DNA of 64,000 nt from [Ruminococcus] lactaris ATCC 29176 (GTDB lineage: Bacteria > Bacillota > Clostridia > Lachnospirales > Lachnospiraceae): assembly GCF_025152405.1 (NCBI RefSeq), contig NZ_CP102292.1, forward strand, positions 2,294,001 to 2,358,000. The letters run 5' to 3'. Every line of letters begins with the position of its first letter. The first letter of the stretch is position 1. Shown one piece after another: positions 54,359 to 64,000 of this stretch. The position numbers and the translations under genes were made by a program. The notes under the pieces were generated by a model. The model was not told the origin of the DNA. It saw only the letters and a list, made by a program, of their open reading frames with translations, and made no database searches.

Positions 54359-54714
54359 AACTTCCACCTCGCTTTTAATATATTCACCTACGTGTTACTG
54401 ATGGTTGCGAACCATCTGATTTTAGGCATAAAAAAAAGGCCTACTTCCATTCGCCATGACATTGTATCATAACGCACTACAGGAAGTCAAGCCTCTTTTC
54501 TTTTTACAATGTATTTTACTATTTTCCGCCGCACCGCTCATTCAGGATCCTGCATACTTCCTCCAGTGAACAGCAGATCGTATGCAGGCATCGGTTCAGT
54601 CTCCTGTGACAATAAAACGTACAGCAGCATCTTCTCCTGAATCCACATCTTTTCACTCTGCACACATCCATTCTTTTTAATCATTCTTCTTATAATAATG
54701 TATGCTTTCTTTTT
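54359..54714. other. rpmG upstream region
   Basis: Promoter at 54461-54490. A short hairpin GATGGTT-GCG-AACCATC (54400-54416) lies in the rpmG leader. On the minus strand GACTTCC and GGAAGT plus AGGC/GCCT can pair ahead of eight T (54438-54431), giving a possible attenuator that overlaps the promoter. Farther up, CCTGCATAC/GTATGCAGG (~54551-54587) is an inverted repeat with no evident role. No tRNA gene, unlike many genomes with tRNA-Trp here. Confidence 0.5.
54461..54490 (-). promoter_or_regulatory. Promoter of the rpmG-secE-nusG operon
   Basis: Minus strand: TTGACT (54490-54485), 18-base spacer, TACAAT (54466-54461). Confidence 0.6.
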
Positions 54715-55368
54715 TCAGTCTTTCCTTCTCGCGATCAGTTTATTGATCGGATTTCCTTTCAGGGAAAACTTTTCTTCATATTCTGTCATGATATTTCCTG
54801 CATTCATCTCTTCCTGGTGATGCAGGTCATACGTGTATTTCTCCAGATACCAGCCGGCCTCTTTCACCTGCTCCAGTGAAAAGTTAAACAACTCGGTATT
54901 ATCCGTCTTAAACTCAACCCTTCCGCCCTGCGCCAGGATCTTTTCATACCGTTCTAAAAATTCCGTTGAAGTCAGTCTTCTCTTTGCATGGCGTGCTTTC
55001 GGCCACGGATCTGAAAAATTCAGGAAAATCTTATCCACTTCCTCCGGTGCGAACACCTCTTCCACATTTCTTGCGTCCATGCAGACAAACCGGATATTGG
55101 TCAGAGCTTCATATTCCTCTGTATCAAACTTTTCCAACGCTCTCAAAAGCACACTGGAATAACGCTCGATTCCGATAAAGTTCACATCGGGATGAGCCTT
55201 TGCCATATTCAGAATAAACTGCCCCTTACCCATTCCGATTTCTATATAGATAGGATGCCGGTCTCCAAACACCTGATGCCAGCATCCTCGCTGATCTTCC
55301 GGTCTTTTAATCACTGTACGGTGCATCTGGATCACGCCCTCTGCATGCGGGATATTTCTAAGTCTCAT
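54715..55368 (-). CDS. trmB: tRNA (guanine-N7)-methyltransferase
   Basis: 217 residues. Rossmann methyltransferase with the SAM motif PIYIEIGMGKGQFILNMA and NFSDPWPKARHAKRRLTS, the TrmB hallmark. It methylates G46 in the tRNA variable loop. Monocistronic; divergent from the V-ATPase operon. Confidence 0.96.
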   Translation of the reverse strand: MRLRNIPHAEGVIQMHRTVIKRPEDQRGCWHQVFGDRHPIYIEIGMGKGQFILNMAKAHPDVNFIGIERYSSVLLRALEKFDTEEYEALTNIRFVCMDARNVEEVFAPEEVDKIFLNFSDPWPKARHAKRRLTSTEFLERYEKILAQGGRVEFKTDNTELFNFSLEQVKEAGWYLEKYTYDLHHQEEMNAGNIMTEYEEKFSLKGNPINKLIARRKD

Positions 55369-55437
55369 GTATGATTCCTCCTCAGAGATTCTCTATACAT
55401 CATAACACGCAACCACTTTCCGGTCAAAGCTGACGGG

Positions 55438-55468
55438 TTGATTTTTTTGTGAAAAGGTGTATTATAGT
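55438..55468 (+). promoter_or_regulatory. Possible promoter of the V-ATPase operon
   Basis: TTGATT (55438-55443), 19-base spacer, TATAGT (55463-55468). The spacer is long, so this is tentative. Confidence 0.4.
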
Positions 55469-55504
55469 AGATATTATAATTTTCTCACAAAAAGGAGGCT
55501 TATT

Positions 55505-55816
55505 ATGGACTCTATTCTAAACAAATTGACGGAAATAGAATCTGCTGCCGTCAGCATTGTGCAGCATGCAGAAGCTGAAAAGTCCATTCTCGATGAGAAA
55601 TATGACGAGAAACGCAGGCAATTCGACCTGGAGCTTGAGGCAGAGACCAAAAAGCAGATTCAGGCGATACAGGATGATCTGCAAAAAAAGACTTCTCAGA
55701 TCCTTTCATCTCAAAGCGATGAAAGTCTGGCACAGATCAACGCACTGCAAAAAGAATATGAAGAGAATCATACTCTGTATGCACAGAAGATTCTCCGAAA
55801 GATCACAGAGGTGTAG
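55505..55816 (+). CDS. V-type ATPase stalk subunit G/H-like
   Basis: 103 residues from ATG 55505, with AAAGGAGG upstream. Entirely helical and charged (AAVSIVQHAEAEKSILDEK, KKQIQAIQDDLQKKTSQIL), like the coiled-coil stator subunit that pairs with subunit E in the peripheral stalk. First gene of the operon, 3 bases before subunit C. Confidence 0.8.
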   Translation: MDSILNKLTEIESAAVSIVQHAEAEKSILDEKYDEKRRQFDLELEAETKKQIQAIQDDLQKKTSQILSSQSDESLAQINALQKEYEENHTLYAQKILRKITEV

Positions 55817-55819
55817 CCT

Positions 55820-56866
55820 ATGGGACATCTGCTTGAATACAGCGGGATCGTAACAAAGACGCGTGCCATGGAATCCAGACTTCTCAGCCCCGGACAGTTT
55901 CAGGAGCTTGCATCCCTGCATACCATACCGGAGGCAGTGGAATATCTGAAAAAGAATACTGCTTATGCAGAAACCCTTGAATCCCTTGAGCCGACGCAGC
56001 TTCACCGTGGAAATATCGAAAAGCTGCTGACTCAGTCACTTTACCGGGATTATACCAAGCTCTACCGTTTCTGCGGACAAAAGCAGCGGAAGTTCATGGA
56101 ACTGCGGCTCAAATCCTACGAGATTGACCTGATTGATTATTGTCTGAGGATCGTCATCAATCATTATAAGAGACCTTTTGATCTTCATTATAAAAAGGAG
56201 TTCTTTGACCGTCATTCCCAGCTTTCCATCGACCGGCTCATCACTTCCAGAACGACAGATGAACTGGTGGACAATCTCAAAGGGACAGAATACTATGATC
56301 CGCTGAAGAAATTGCAGGATGCACAGAAAGTCACCCTGTATGATTATGACCTTGCACTGGAACTTTACTTTTTCACTACTTTGTGGAAAGCCCGTAAAAA
56401 AATGTTAAAAAAAGAGGATCTGGAACTCTACGAAAGGAATTGTGGTTCGCAGATCGATCTGCTCAATATGCAGTGGATCTTACGTGCAAAGAAATATTAT
56501 AATATGAAGCCCGCGGATATTTATCTTCTGATCATTCCGATCCACTATAAATTATCAACCGCTCAGATCAAGGAAATGGTTGAGGCTGCGGGGATCGAAG
56601 AACTACAGACACTGGTGAGCCGGACCCGCTACGGAAGACAGTATCATTTTCAGAAAAATCCGGACATGGAACAGATGTATTCCGAGTGTCTGCATCACCT
56701 TTATCTGATCGACAGAAGACGGAATCCCTATTCGATCGCTGCTGTCAACACCTATCTCTTCCTCAAGGAAGAAGAAATCAAAAAGCTCACCACCACCCTT
56801 GAGTGTATCCGTTACGGACTCTCACCGGGTGAGACGATGACTTACGTTGGAGGTAGAACCCAATGA
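55820..56866 (+). CDS. ntpC: V-type ATPase subunit C
   Basis: 348 residues, mostly helical (AC39/V0-d family: GHLLEYSGIVTKTRAMESRLL, LLNMQWILRAKKYYNM). It forms the socket between the rotor shaft and membrane ring. It overlaps subunit I by 4 bases (ATGA). Confidence 0.9.
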   Translation: MGHLLEYSGIVTKTRAMESRLLSPGQFQELASLHTIPEAVEYLKKNTAYAETLESLEPTQLHRGNIEKLLTQSLYRDYTKLYRFCGQKQRKFMELRLKSYEIDLIDYCLRIVINHYKRPFDLHYKKEFFDRHSQLSIDRLITSRTTDELVDNLKGTEYYDPLKKLQDAQKVTLYDYDLALELYFFTTLWKARKKMLKKEDLELYERNCGSQIDLLNMQWILRAKKYYNMKPADIYLLIIPIHYKLSTAQIKEMVEAAGIEELQTLVSRTRYGRQYHFQKNPDMEQMYSECLHHLYLIDRRRNPYSIAAVNTYLFLKEEEIKKLTTTLECIRYGLSPGETMTYVGGRTQ

Positions 56867-58806
56867 TTGTAAAAATGAAATTTATCAACATATCCGGCCC
56901 GAGAAACGATATCGACCGGGTCACTGACCAGTATCTCTCACGCTATGAGATCCAGTTGGAATCCGCTCTCTCCGAGCTGAAGACAGTCGAGAACCTCCGT
57001 CCTTTTGTTGAGATCAATCCATACCGGGATGTTCTTGCAAAGGCGACTCAGTTCGTCAGTTACCTTCCAAATGCGGATACGGTCACTCCCGATTCATCTC
57101 TCGGTCTGGACGATATGTTTGAACTTGTGCGAAATGCAAGTGCAGATTATGAAGATCTGCAACAGAAAAAGGAAAAATGCAAAAATAAGATTGAACAGCT
57201 CCGTACAAAGCAACAGATCATTGCACCGTTCCGCCCACTGGAATGTGATCTGCATCAGGTACTCAGCTACCGGTTCATCACTTACCGCTTCGGACGGATC
57301 GCAGTAGAGCATTATCATAAAATGCTGAAATATCTCATGGATGACCTGGGTGCGATCTTTGTAGAGGGCGAACGGGATGAAAGCTTTGTCTATGGTGCTT
57401 ATTTTGTTTCTCCGGGAGAAGCGAAAAAAGTAGATGCCGTCTTCCGCTCTCTTCATTTTGAACGGATCGAGCTGAAAGATGAATTTGAGGGAACTCCGGC
57501 TTATGCTTATCAGGAACTGGAGAGGGAGATTGCCCGGGTAAATGTGGAGATGAACGACCTCGACAAAGAAGCCGGGGAAATGCTCTCCGACCGTGCCGCA
57601 CAACTGGTTGCCGCAAAGAACCGTTTAGAAGAATTGTCCAATAATTTTGATGTCCGCAAAATGGCGGCCCGTATGGATGAGAATCAGGAAGATTACTATA
57701 TTCTCTGCGGCTGGATGGCAGAGGATGATGTGGATCGTTTTCTTGAAGAGATCAAAGATGATGACAAAGTCTTCGTTGTCGTTGAAGATGACCATGATGC
57801 TTACTTCGGTGAGCCTCCGACCAAGCTTGAGAATCCAAAGCTTTTCAAGCCTTTTGAAATGTTCATTCAGATGTATGGACTTCCCGCCCACAATGAGATG
57901 GACCCGACTGTATTTGTCGGACTGACCTACTCCTTTATTTTCGGAGTCATGTTCGGAGATGTCGGACAGGGACTTCTCCTTCTCATCGGTGGGGCATTGA
58001 TCTATCACTTTAAGAAGATCCCTCTGGCGGGGATTATCTCCACAGCCGGATTCTTCTCCACAATCTTCGGATTTATGTTCGGAAGTATCTTCGGATTTGA
58101 AGATGTGCTGAAGCCTTTGTGGATACGGCCCATCGACCATATGACCACATTACCGTTCCTGGGGAAACTGAATACCGTCTTTATCGTAGCAGTTGCCTTT
58201 GGTATGTTCCTTATCATCGTGGCCATGATCCTGCATATTATTAATGCAGCAAAAAGCAAAGATGTCGAGGGAACCTGGTTTGATGCAAATGGTGTGGCAG
58301 GACTGGTTTTCTATCTCGCAGTGGTTGTCACCATTGTACTCTTCATGACCGGCAATCCGCTTCCGGGCGGAATCGTCATGGGCGTGATGTTCGGAGTACC
58401 GCTTCTTCTTATTTTCCTGAAAGAGCCGCTCGCCCGCAGGATTGAAAAGCGTGCTGACAAGATGGAGACCGGACCGGGAATGTACGTGGTTCAGGGATTT
58501 TTTGAGATGTTTGAAACTTTATTGAGTTATTTTTCCAATACGATTTCCTTTATCCGTATCGGAGCATTTGCCGTCAGCCATGCAGCCATCATGGAAGTGG
58601 TACTGCAGCTGGCAGGTGCAGAGAGCGGACATCCGAACTGGATCGGTGTTATTTTCGGCAATCTGTTCGTCTGCGGATTTGAAGGACTGATCGTCGGCAT
58701 CCAGGTACTCCGTCTGGAATATTATGAAATGTTCAGCCGTTTCTACAGTGGCAGCGGCCGTGCATTTAACCCGTACACAAAAAAGAAAAAGAACAAACAG
58801 GCATAA
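56863..58806 (+). CDS. ntpI: V-type ATPase subunit I
   Basis: 647 residues. The cytosolic N-terminal half (~1-330) has coiled coils. The C-terminal half has about 7-8 membrane spans (FVGLTYSFIFGVMFGDVGQG, NTISFIRIGAFAVSHAAIME) with an Arg in FIRIGAFA that serves ion exchange with the c-ring. It is the stator membrane subunit that defines ion half-channels. Confidence 0.94.
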   Translation: MIVKMKFINISGPRNDIDRVTDQYLSRYEIQLESALSELKTVENLRPFVEINPYRDVLAKATQFVSYLPNADTVTPDSSLGLDDMFELVRNASADYEDLQQKKEKCKNKIEQLRTKQQIIAPFRPLECDLHQVLSYRFITYRFGRIAVEHYHKMLKYLMDDLGAIFVEGERDESFVYGAYFVSPGEAKKVDAVFRSLHFERIELKDEFEGTPAYAYQELEREIARVNVEMNDLDKEAGEMLSDRAAQLVAAKNRLEELSNNFDVRKMAARMDENQEDYYILCGWMAEDDVDRFLEEIKDDDKVFVVVEDDHDAYFGEPPTKLENPKLFKPFEMFIQMYGLPAHNEMDPTVFVGLTYSFIFGVMFGDVGQGLLLLIGGALIYHFKKIPLAGIISTAGFFSTIFGFMFGSIFGFEDVLKPLWIRPIDHMTTLPFLGKLNTVFIVAVAFGMFLIIVAMILHIINAAKSKDVEGTWFDANGVAGLVFYLAVVVTIVLFMTGNPLPGGIVMGVMFGVPLLLIFLKEPLARRIEKRADKMETGPGMYVVQGFFEMFETLLSYFSNTISFIRIGAFAVSHAAIMEVVLQLAGAESGHPNWIGVIFGNLFVCGFEGLIVGIQVLRLEYYEMFSRFYSGSGRAFNPYTKKKKNKQA

Positions 58807-59283
<477 letters not shown>

Positions 59284-59295
59284 GGAGCGGTTTTT

Positions 59296-59604
59296 ATGAA
59301 AATGTATCTCATCAGTGATAACGTTGACACGTATACCGGAATGCGGCTGGCAGGTGTGGACGGCATCGTCATCCATGAAAGGGAAGAGCTCCGTACGGCA
59401 CTGGAAGATGTCCTTGCAGACAAGACCGTTGGCATCGTACTTCTGACTGAAAAGCTGGGGCGGGAATTTCCTGATCTGATCGACACATTCCGCTTAGAGC
59501 GGAAGATGCCGCTTCTGGTAGAAATCCCCGACCGTCACGGAACAGGGCGGAAAAAAGATTTTATCACTTCCTATATCACCGAAGCCATTGGCTTAAAACT
59601 TTAG
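59296..59604 (+). CDS. ntpG: V-type ATPase subunit F
   Basis: 102 residues, Rossmann-like (KMYLISDNVDTYTGMRLAGV; VGIVLLTEKL; EIPDRHG). Part of the central rotor shaft with subunit D. Between K and E. Confidence 0.88.
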   Translation: MKMYLISDNVDTYTGMRLAGVDGIVIHEREELRTALEDVLADKTVGIVLLTEKLGREFPDLIDTFRLERKMPLLVEIPDRHGTGRKKDFITSYITEAIGLKL

Positions 59605-59655
59605 TTACGGCCGGTATCCGTACAATATCAACAAATACAGAAGGAGGGATTCCTC

Positions 59656-60243
59656 TTGACTTTAGAAGAAAAGATCACGCATTTAAAGACGACTTCCATG
59701 GAGCAGGCCCGGGCTGAAGGGAATGCGATCATCGACTCTCACCGGGAAGCTCTTGACAAAGTCTTTGAAGACCATAAAGCAGAGGCATTACGCCAGTCCG
59801 AAACCCGGATCAAGGCAGAAACCACGAATGCAAAACTGGCTCTGAACCAGGCTCTTGCGAAATCCCAGCTTGAGATCAAAAGAAAGCAGGGTAAGATCCA
59901 GCAGGAGCTGAAAGATAAAATTTTTGAAGAAGCACAGGATCTGATCCATGCCTTTATGAAGACAGAAGCGTATGACGACTTTCTTATACGCTGCATCCGC
60001 AGTGCCGTCCGTTTTGCAGGAACTGACCCGGTTACAGTCTATATCAACCTGTCTGATGAAAAGAAAAAGACAGCGCTGGAAGATGCAACCCAGGTTCATC
60101 TGAGTGTCAGTGCAGAAGATTTTATCGGTGGTGTCCGCTCGGTCATCCGGTCACGCAACATCCTGATCGATAATTCTTTTCAGACTCAGTTAAAGGATCA
60201 GTATGATAAATTTATATTTGAAGGAGGAGACGGCATTGGTTAA
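59656..60243 (+). CDS. ntpE: V-type ATPase subunit E
   Basis: 195 residues: a long helical N-terminus (ITHLKTTSMEQARAEGNAI, KQGKIQQELKDKIFEEAQDL) and a globular end (GTDPVTVYINLSDE; GGVRSVIRSRNILIDNSF). Peripheral-stalk partner of the first gene. Its end overlaps the subunit A start by 8 bases. Confidence 0.9.
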   Translation: MTLEEKITHLKTTSMEQARAEGNAIIDSHREALDKVFEDHKAEALRQSETRIKAETTNAKLALNQALAKSQLEIKRKQGKIQQELKDKIFEEAQDLIHAFMKTEAYDDFLIRCIRSAVRFAGTDPVTVYINLSDEKKKTALEDATQVHLSVSAEDFIGGVRSVIRSRNILIDNSFQTQLKDQYDKFIFEGGDGIG

Positions 60244-62002
60244 GACAGCAACTATTTACGGAATCAACGGTCCCGTCATTTACCTCAAAGGAAATACCGG
60301 TTTCTGTATGTCAGAAATGGTTTATGTCGGAAAGCAGAAGCTGGTTGGAGAAGTCATTGCACTGGACAAAGACCTGACCACGGTTCAGGTTTATGAAGAA
60401 ACCACCGGACTGTATCCCGGAGAGGAGGTCATTGCCACCGGCAATCCGGTATCTGTGACCCTTGCTCCCGGTATCCTGAATAATATTTTCGATGGAATCG
60501 AGCGTCCGCTGGAACGGATCGCAGAATCTGCAGGTGCATTCATCACCCGTGGAGTAAGCGTGGATTCACTGGATCGTACAAAAAAATGGCCCACCCACAT
60601 TACTGTAAAGCAGGGAGATTATCTCCATGCCGGGGATATCATCGCAGAGGTTCCCGAAACCCATGCGATCACCCATAAATGTATGGTTCCTCCGGGGATC
60701 GAAGGAACCGTTCTTGTCACGGTGGCAGACGGAGCGTATACCATTGATGATCTTCTTGTCCGTCTGCAGCTCCCTGACGGGGATACAAAAGACCTTACCA
60801 TGACCCAGCACTGGCCGATCCGCACACCGCGTCCGACGCACCACCGGTTTCCGGCATCCGTTCCGCTTGTCACCGGACAGCGGATCATCGACACGATGTT
60901 TCCGATCGCCAAAGGCGGTACTGCCGCAATCCCGGGTGGATTCGGAACCGGAAAGACCATGACCCAGCATCAGATCGCCAAGTGGGCGGATGCGGATATC
61001 ATCATTTATATCGGCTGTGGTGAACGTGGAAATGAAATGACGCAGGTGCTTGAGGAATTTAGTGAACTGACTGATCCACGTACCGGAAAACCACTGATGG
61101 ATCGTACTACTCTGATCGCCAATACTTCTAACATGCCAGTGGCTGCCCGCGAGGCCAGTATTTATACAGGACTGACACTTGCCGAGTATTACCGGGACAT
61201 GGGCTATGACGTAGCGATCATGGCAGATTCCACCTCCCGTTGGGCTGAAGCCCTCCGAGAACTTTCAGGACGACTGGAAGAAATGCCGGCAGAAGAAGGA
61301 TTCCCGGCTTACCTTGCATCCCGCCTTTCCGCTTTTTACGAGCGTGCCGGCATGATGCATAATTTAAACGGAACAGATGGTTCCGTCACCATTATCGGAG
61401 CAGTTTCCCCACAGGGCGGTGACTTTTCCGAACCGGTCACCCAGAACACCAAACGTTTTGTACGCTGCTTCTGGGGACTGGATAAGAGTCTTGCCTATGC
61501 AAGACATTTCCCTGCCATCCACTGGCTGACCAGTTACAGTGAATATCTCACTGACTTAAGCCCCTGGTACCAGGACAACGTTTCCCCGAAATTCGTTGAC
61601 TACCGCAACCGTCTGATGGCTCTTTTAAATCAGGAAAGCAGCCTGCTTGAAATTGTCAAGCTGATCGGAAGTGATGTTCTTCCCGACGATCAGAAGCTCG
61701 TCCTGGAAATTGCCCGCGTGATCCGGCTTGGATTTCTTCAGCAGAATGCATTCCATAAAGATGATACCTGCGTTTCCATGGAAAAGCAGTTTCTGATGAT
61801 GGATACGATCCTTTACCTTTATAAGCAGGCACGTACGCTTGTCACCATGGGACATCCGATGTCCGTCCTGAAATCGGAAAATATTTTTGACCGCATTATT
61901 TCCATCAAATACGATGTTCCGAATGACCGGCTGGAGCTTTTTGCCCAGTACCATCGCGACATTGATGCCTTTTATCAGCGTGTCATTGAAAAGAATGCAT
62001 AA
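60236..62002 (+). CDS. ntpA: V-type ATPase catalytic subunit A
   Basis: 588 residues. Start TTG 60236 (VKTATIYGINGPVIYLKG follows), chosen because GGAGGAGA lies 8 bases upstream and conservation begins here; a further in-frame ATG at 60203 lies inside ntpE. P-loop GGFGTGKT (234-241), GERGNEM, and the non-homologous region typical of subunit A. Hydrolyses or makes ATP, coupled to ion transport. Confidence 0.95.
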   Translation: MVKTATIYGINGPVIYLKGNTGFCMSEMVYVGKQKLVGEVIALDKDLTTVQVYEETTGLYPGEEVIATGNPVSVTLAPGILNNIFDGIERPLERIAESAGAFITRGVSVDSLDRTKKWPTHITVKQGDYLHAGDIIAEVPETHAITHKCMVPPGIEGTVLVTVADGAYTIDDLLVRLQLPDGDTKDLTMTQHWPIRTPRPTHHRFPASVPLVTGQRIIDTMFPIAKGGTAAIPGGFGTGKTMTQHQIAKWADADIIIYIGCGERGNEMTQVLEEFSELTDPRTGKPLMDRTTLIANTSNMPVAAREASIYTGLTLAEYYRDMGYDVAIMADSTSRWAEALRELSGRLEEMPAEEGFPAYLASRLSAFYERAGMMHNLNGTDGSVTIIGAVSPQGGDFSEPVTQNTKRFVRCFWGLDKSLAYARHFPAIHWLTSYSEYLTDLSPWYQDNVSPKFVDYRNRLMALLNQESSLLEIVKLIGSDVLPDDQKLVLEIARVIRLGFLQQNAFHKDDTCVSMEKQFLMMDTILYLYKQARTLVTMGHPMSVLKSENIFDRIISIKYDVPNDRLELFAQYHRDIDAFYQRVIEKNA

Positions 62003-62017
62003 GGAGGGACAGCAGAA

Positions 62018-63403
62018 ATGTCAATAGAATATTTAGGATTAAGCAGTATCAACGGCCCTCTGATCGCACTGGAGGGCGTACAGGATGCTTTTTATGATGA
62101 GATCGTAGAATTTGTCGTAAACGGAGAAGAACGCAAGCTTGGACGTATTGTAGAGGTCTACGAAGATAAAGCAGTCATCCAGGTCTTTGAAGGCTCTGAA
62201 AATATGTCTTTGAAAAATACGCATACCAAACTGACCGGACACCCGATGGAGATTGCACTTTCACCGGATATGCTCGGTCGTACGTTCAACGGAATCGGAC
62301 AGCCCATTGATGATCTCGGACCACTGGTCTCAAACCTGAAACGGGATGTCAACGGTCTTCCGCTGAACCCGATCCGCAGGGAATACCCCCGGAACTATAT
62401 CCACACCGGTATCTCCGCCATCGACGGACTGACCACACTGATCCGCGGACAGAAACTTCCGATTTTCTCAGGAAACGGACTCCCGCATGACCAGCTTGCG
62501 GCACAGATCGTAAAGCAGGCCTCTCTGGGGGATGATTCCGATGAACAGTTTGCTATTGTATTTGCCGCTATGGGCGTCAAGCATGATGTCGCTGATTTCT
62601 TCCGGAATACTTTTGAAGAAAGCGGTGTTGCCGACCATGTTGCCATGTTCCTGAACCTTGCAAATGATCCGGTCGTAGAACGACTCATCACTCCGAAGGT
62701 TGCCCTGACTGTCGCGGAATATCTGGCTTTTGAACGGCATATGCACATTCTTGTCATCCTGACGGATATGACTTCTTTTGCCGAAGCGATGCGTGAGGTT
62801 TCCTCCTCCAAAGGAGAGATTCCAAGCCGAAAGGGATTTCCGGGATACCTCTACAGTGAACTCGCCACGATCTACGAACGTGCAGGAATCGTCCGCGGTG
62901 TAGATGGCTCTGTGACTCAACTGCCGATCCTCACCATGCCAAATGATGATATCACACATCCGATCCCGGATCTGACCGGTTATATTACAGAAGGACAGAT
63001 TGTACTTGACCGCCCGTTACACGGACAGTCCATTTATCCGCCGATTAATATCCTTCCTTCCCTTTCCCGTCTGATGAAGGACGGAATCGGAGCAGGCTAT
63101 ACACGAGAAGACCACCAGGATCTTGCCAATCAGCTTTTCTCCGCCTACGCCAAAGTAGGAGATGCAAGAAACCTCGCTTCTGTTATCGGTGAAGATGAAC
63201 TCTCTCCGATTGATAAAAAGTATCTTGCATTCGGAAAAGAATTTGAAGAGCGTTATATCGGACAGCGGCCGGATGAAAACCGCAGTATGGAAGAGACACT
63301 GGATCTCGGCTGGGAACTGTTAGGAAAACTTCCAAGAGAGGAACTGGATCGTGTAGATACAAAGATCCTCGACAAATACTACAAACCTGCACCGGAAGAA
63401 TAG
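62018..63403 (+). CDS. ntpB: V-type ATPase subunit B
   Basis: 461 residues. Alternates with A in the hexamer. It lacks a true P-loop ([15 protein letters not shown] replaces it) as normal for B. Conserved [11 protein letters not shown]-type and [20 protein letters not shown] segments. 16 bases after A. Confidence 0.96.
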   Translation: MSIEYLGLSSINGPLIALEGVQDAFYDEIVEFVVNGEERKLGRIVEVYEDKAVIQVFEGSENMSLKNTHTKLTGHPMEIALSPDMLGRTFNGIGQPIDDLGPLVSNLKRDVNGLPLNPIRREYPRNYIHTGISAIDGLTTLIRGQKLPIFSGNGLPHDQLAAQIVKQASLGDDSDEQFAIVFAAMGVKHDVADFFRNTFEESGVADHVAMFLNLANDPVVERLITPKVALTVAEYLAFERHMHILVILTDMTSFAEAMREVSSSKGEIPSRKGFPGYLYSELATIYERAGIVRGVDGSVTQLPILTMPNDDITHPIPDLTGYITEGQIVLDRPLHGQSIYPPINILPSLSRLMKDGIGAGYTREDHQDLANQLFSAYAKVGDARNLASVIGEDELSPIDKKYLAFGKEFEERYIGQRPDENRSMEETLDLGWELLGKLPREELDRVDTKILDKYYKPAPEE

Positions 63404-63458
63404 ACCGGAACCTTTATTCAGAAATACTCTGTAAATGGATCTGAAAGGAGGGAAATTT

Positions 63459-64000
63459 ATGGATCCTCGTACCTTCCCCACCAAGGGAAACCTGATGCTT
63501 GCCAAAAATTCACTGTCCCTGGCCCGTCAGGGATACGACCTGATGGATAAAAAAAGAAATATCCTCATCCGGGAACTGATGGATCTGATCGAAGAGGCCC
63601 GGACGATCCAGGAGGACATTGATTCGACTTTCATGTATGCTTATCAATGCCTTCAGCGTGCCAATATCGAGAACGGAATCAGCACAGTCGAGCTTCTCGC
63701 CTATACGGTTCCGATCGAAAATTCCATCACGATCCAGACACGCAGTATCATGGGAACTGAAATTCCTCATGTGAAATATGTTCCCGATCCCGGGCAGCCG
63801 ACTTATTCTTTCAGCACAACCAGGGAATCCATCGACAAGGCCCGTGAGGCCTTCCGGAAAGTAAAAGAACTGACGATCCGGCTTTCCATGATCGAAAATG
63901 CCGCTTACCGGCTGGCAAGTAATATTAAAAAGACGCAGAAGCGTGCCAATGCACTGCAAAATATTACGATCCCGATGTATGAAAATCTGGTCTATACAAT
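63459..64000 (+). CDS. ntpD: V-type ATPase subunit D, 3' end beyond window
   Basis: Starts at ATG 63459 after AGGAGGG and stays open to the end of the window (180 codons). MDPRTFPTKGNLMLAKNSL is the standard D start (PTK-NL), followed by long helices (LIRELMDLIEEARTIQEDI; KTQKRANALQNITIPMYENL). It forms the rotor shaft with F. Confidence 0.93.
   Translation, partial: MDPRTFPTKGNLMLAKNSLSLARQGYDLMDKKRNILIRELMDLIEEARTIQEDIDSTFMYAYQCLQRANIENGISTVELLAYTVPIENSITIQTRSIMGTEIPHVKYVPDPGQPTYSFSTTRESIDKAREAFRKVKELTIRLSMIENAAYRLASNIKKTQKRANALQNITIPMYENLVYT

Noticed and set aside
54400-54416. Hairpin resembling a tRNA anticodon arm upstream of rpmG, where tRNA-Trp is often found
   Set aside because: No acceptor, D or T arms around it.

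Overview
The window looks like a chromosome segment of a Lachnospiraceae-type gut Firmicute (Clostridia; Blautia/Dorea/Mediterraneibacter-like). The basis is moderate GC, strong AGGAGG ribosome binding sites, a proline T-box before an eukaryote/archaea-type ProRS, the glgC-glgD pair, SpoVG, an XpaC-TelA pair, a V-type ATPase operon and an Mgl galactose transporter run by a YesM/YesN-type two-component system. The genus is inferred, not proven. I see no tRNA, rRNA or CRISPR array.

Layout. 1-211: the start of a secreted protein. 316-2212: an ISLre2-type insertion sequence with recognisable ends and an 11-bp direct repeat. 2392-3613: an HD-domain protein and a small zinc-ribbon protein. 3794-10600: an accessory island bounded by near-identical 23-bp direct repeats. 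It holds (i) a stand-alone AAA/OLD-like ATPase with a HEPN-like C-terminal motif, behind a consensus promoter and a CIRCE (HrcA) operator; (ii) a controller-regulated restriction-modification system (C protein, PD-(D/E)XK nuclease, coiled-coil protein, divergent Dam-family methylase, classical C-boxes); (iii) a second methyltransferase lacking a standard start codon; and (iv) decayed mobile-element genes (TnpV, integrase fragment, Xis-like HTH, XRE pseudogene).

10777-15486: the str operon (rpsL-rpsG-fusA-tuf, minus strand). 15511-20811: T-box-proS, xpaC-telA and a pseudouridine synthase. 20865-23578: spoVG and glgC-glgD (glycogen synthesis). 23859-28924: murC, a DnaD-domain protein, dnaC and PRPP synthetase. 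29045-31087: a short KdpD-type kinase, a KdpE-type regulator and a 47-residue membrane microprotein. 31228-42306: a galactose/sugar block. A YesN regulator, YesM kinase and two sugar-binding proteins (sensing operon) lie beside mglB-mglA-mglC. This MglB is circularly permuted and this MglC carries a ~215-residue coiled-coil extension.

42604-54490: the rpmG-secE-nusG-rplK-rplA and rplJ-rplL-rpoB-rpoC cluster with an L10 leader and several terminators, then trmB. 55505-64000: a V-type ATPase operon (G-C-I-K-F-E-A-B-D) that runs off the window.

The most noteworthy points are the circularly permuted MglB with the extended MglC, the CIRCE-controlled ATPase with a HEPN-like tail inside the restriction island, and the second methyltransferase with an apparent ATA/ATT start.
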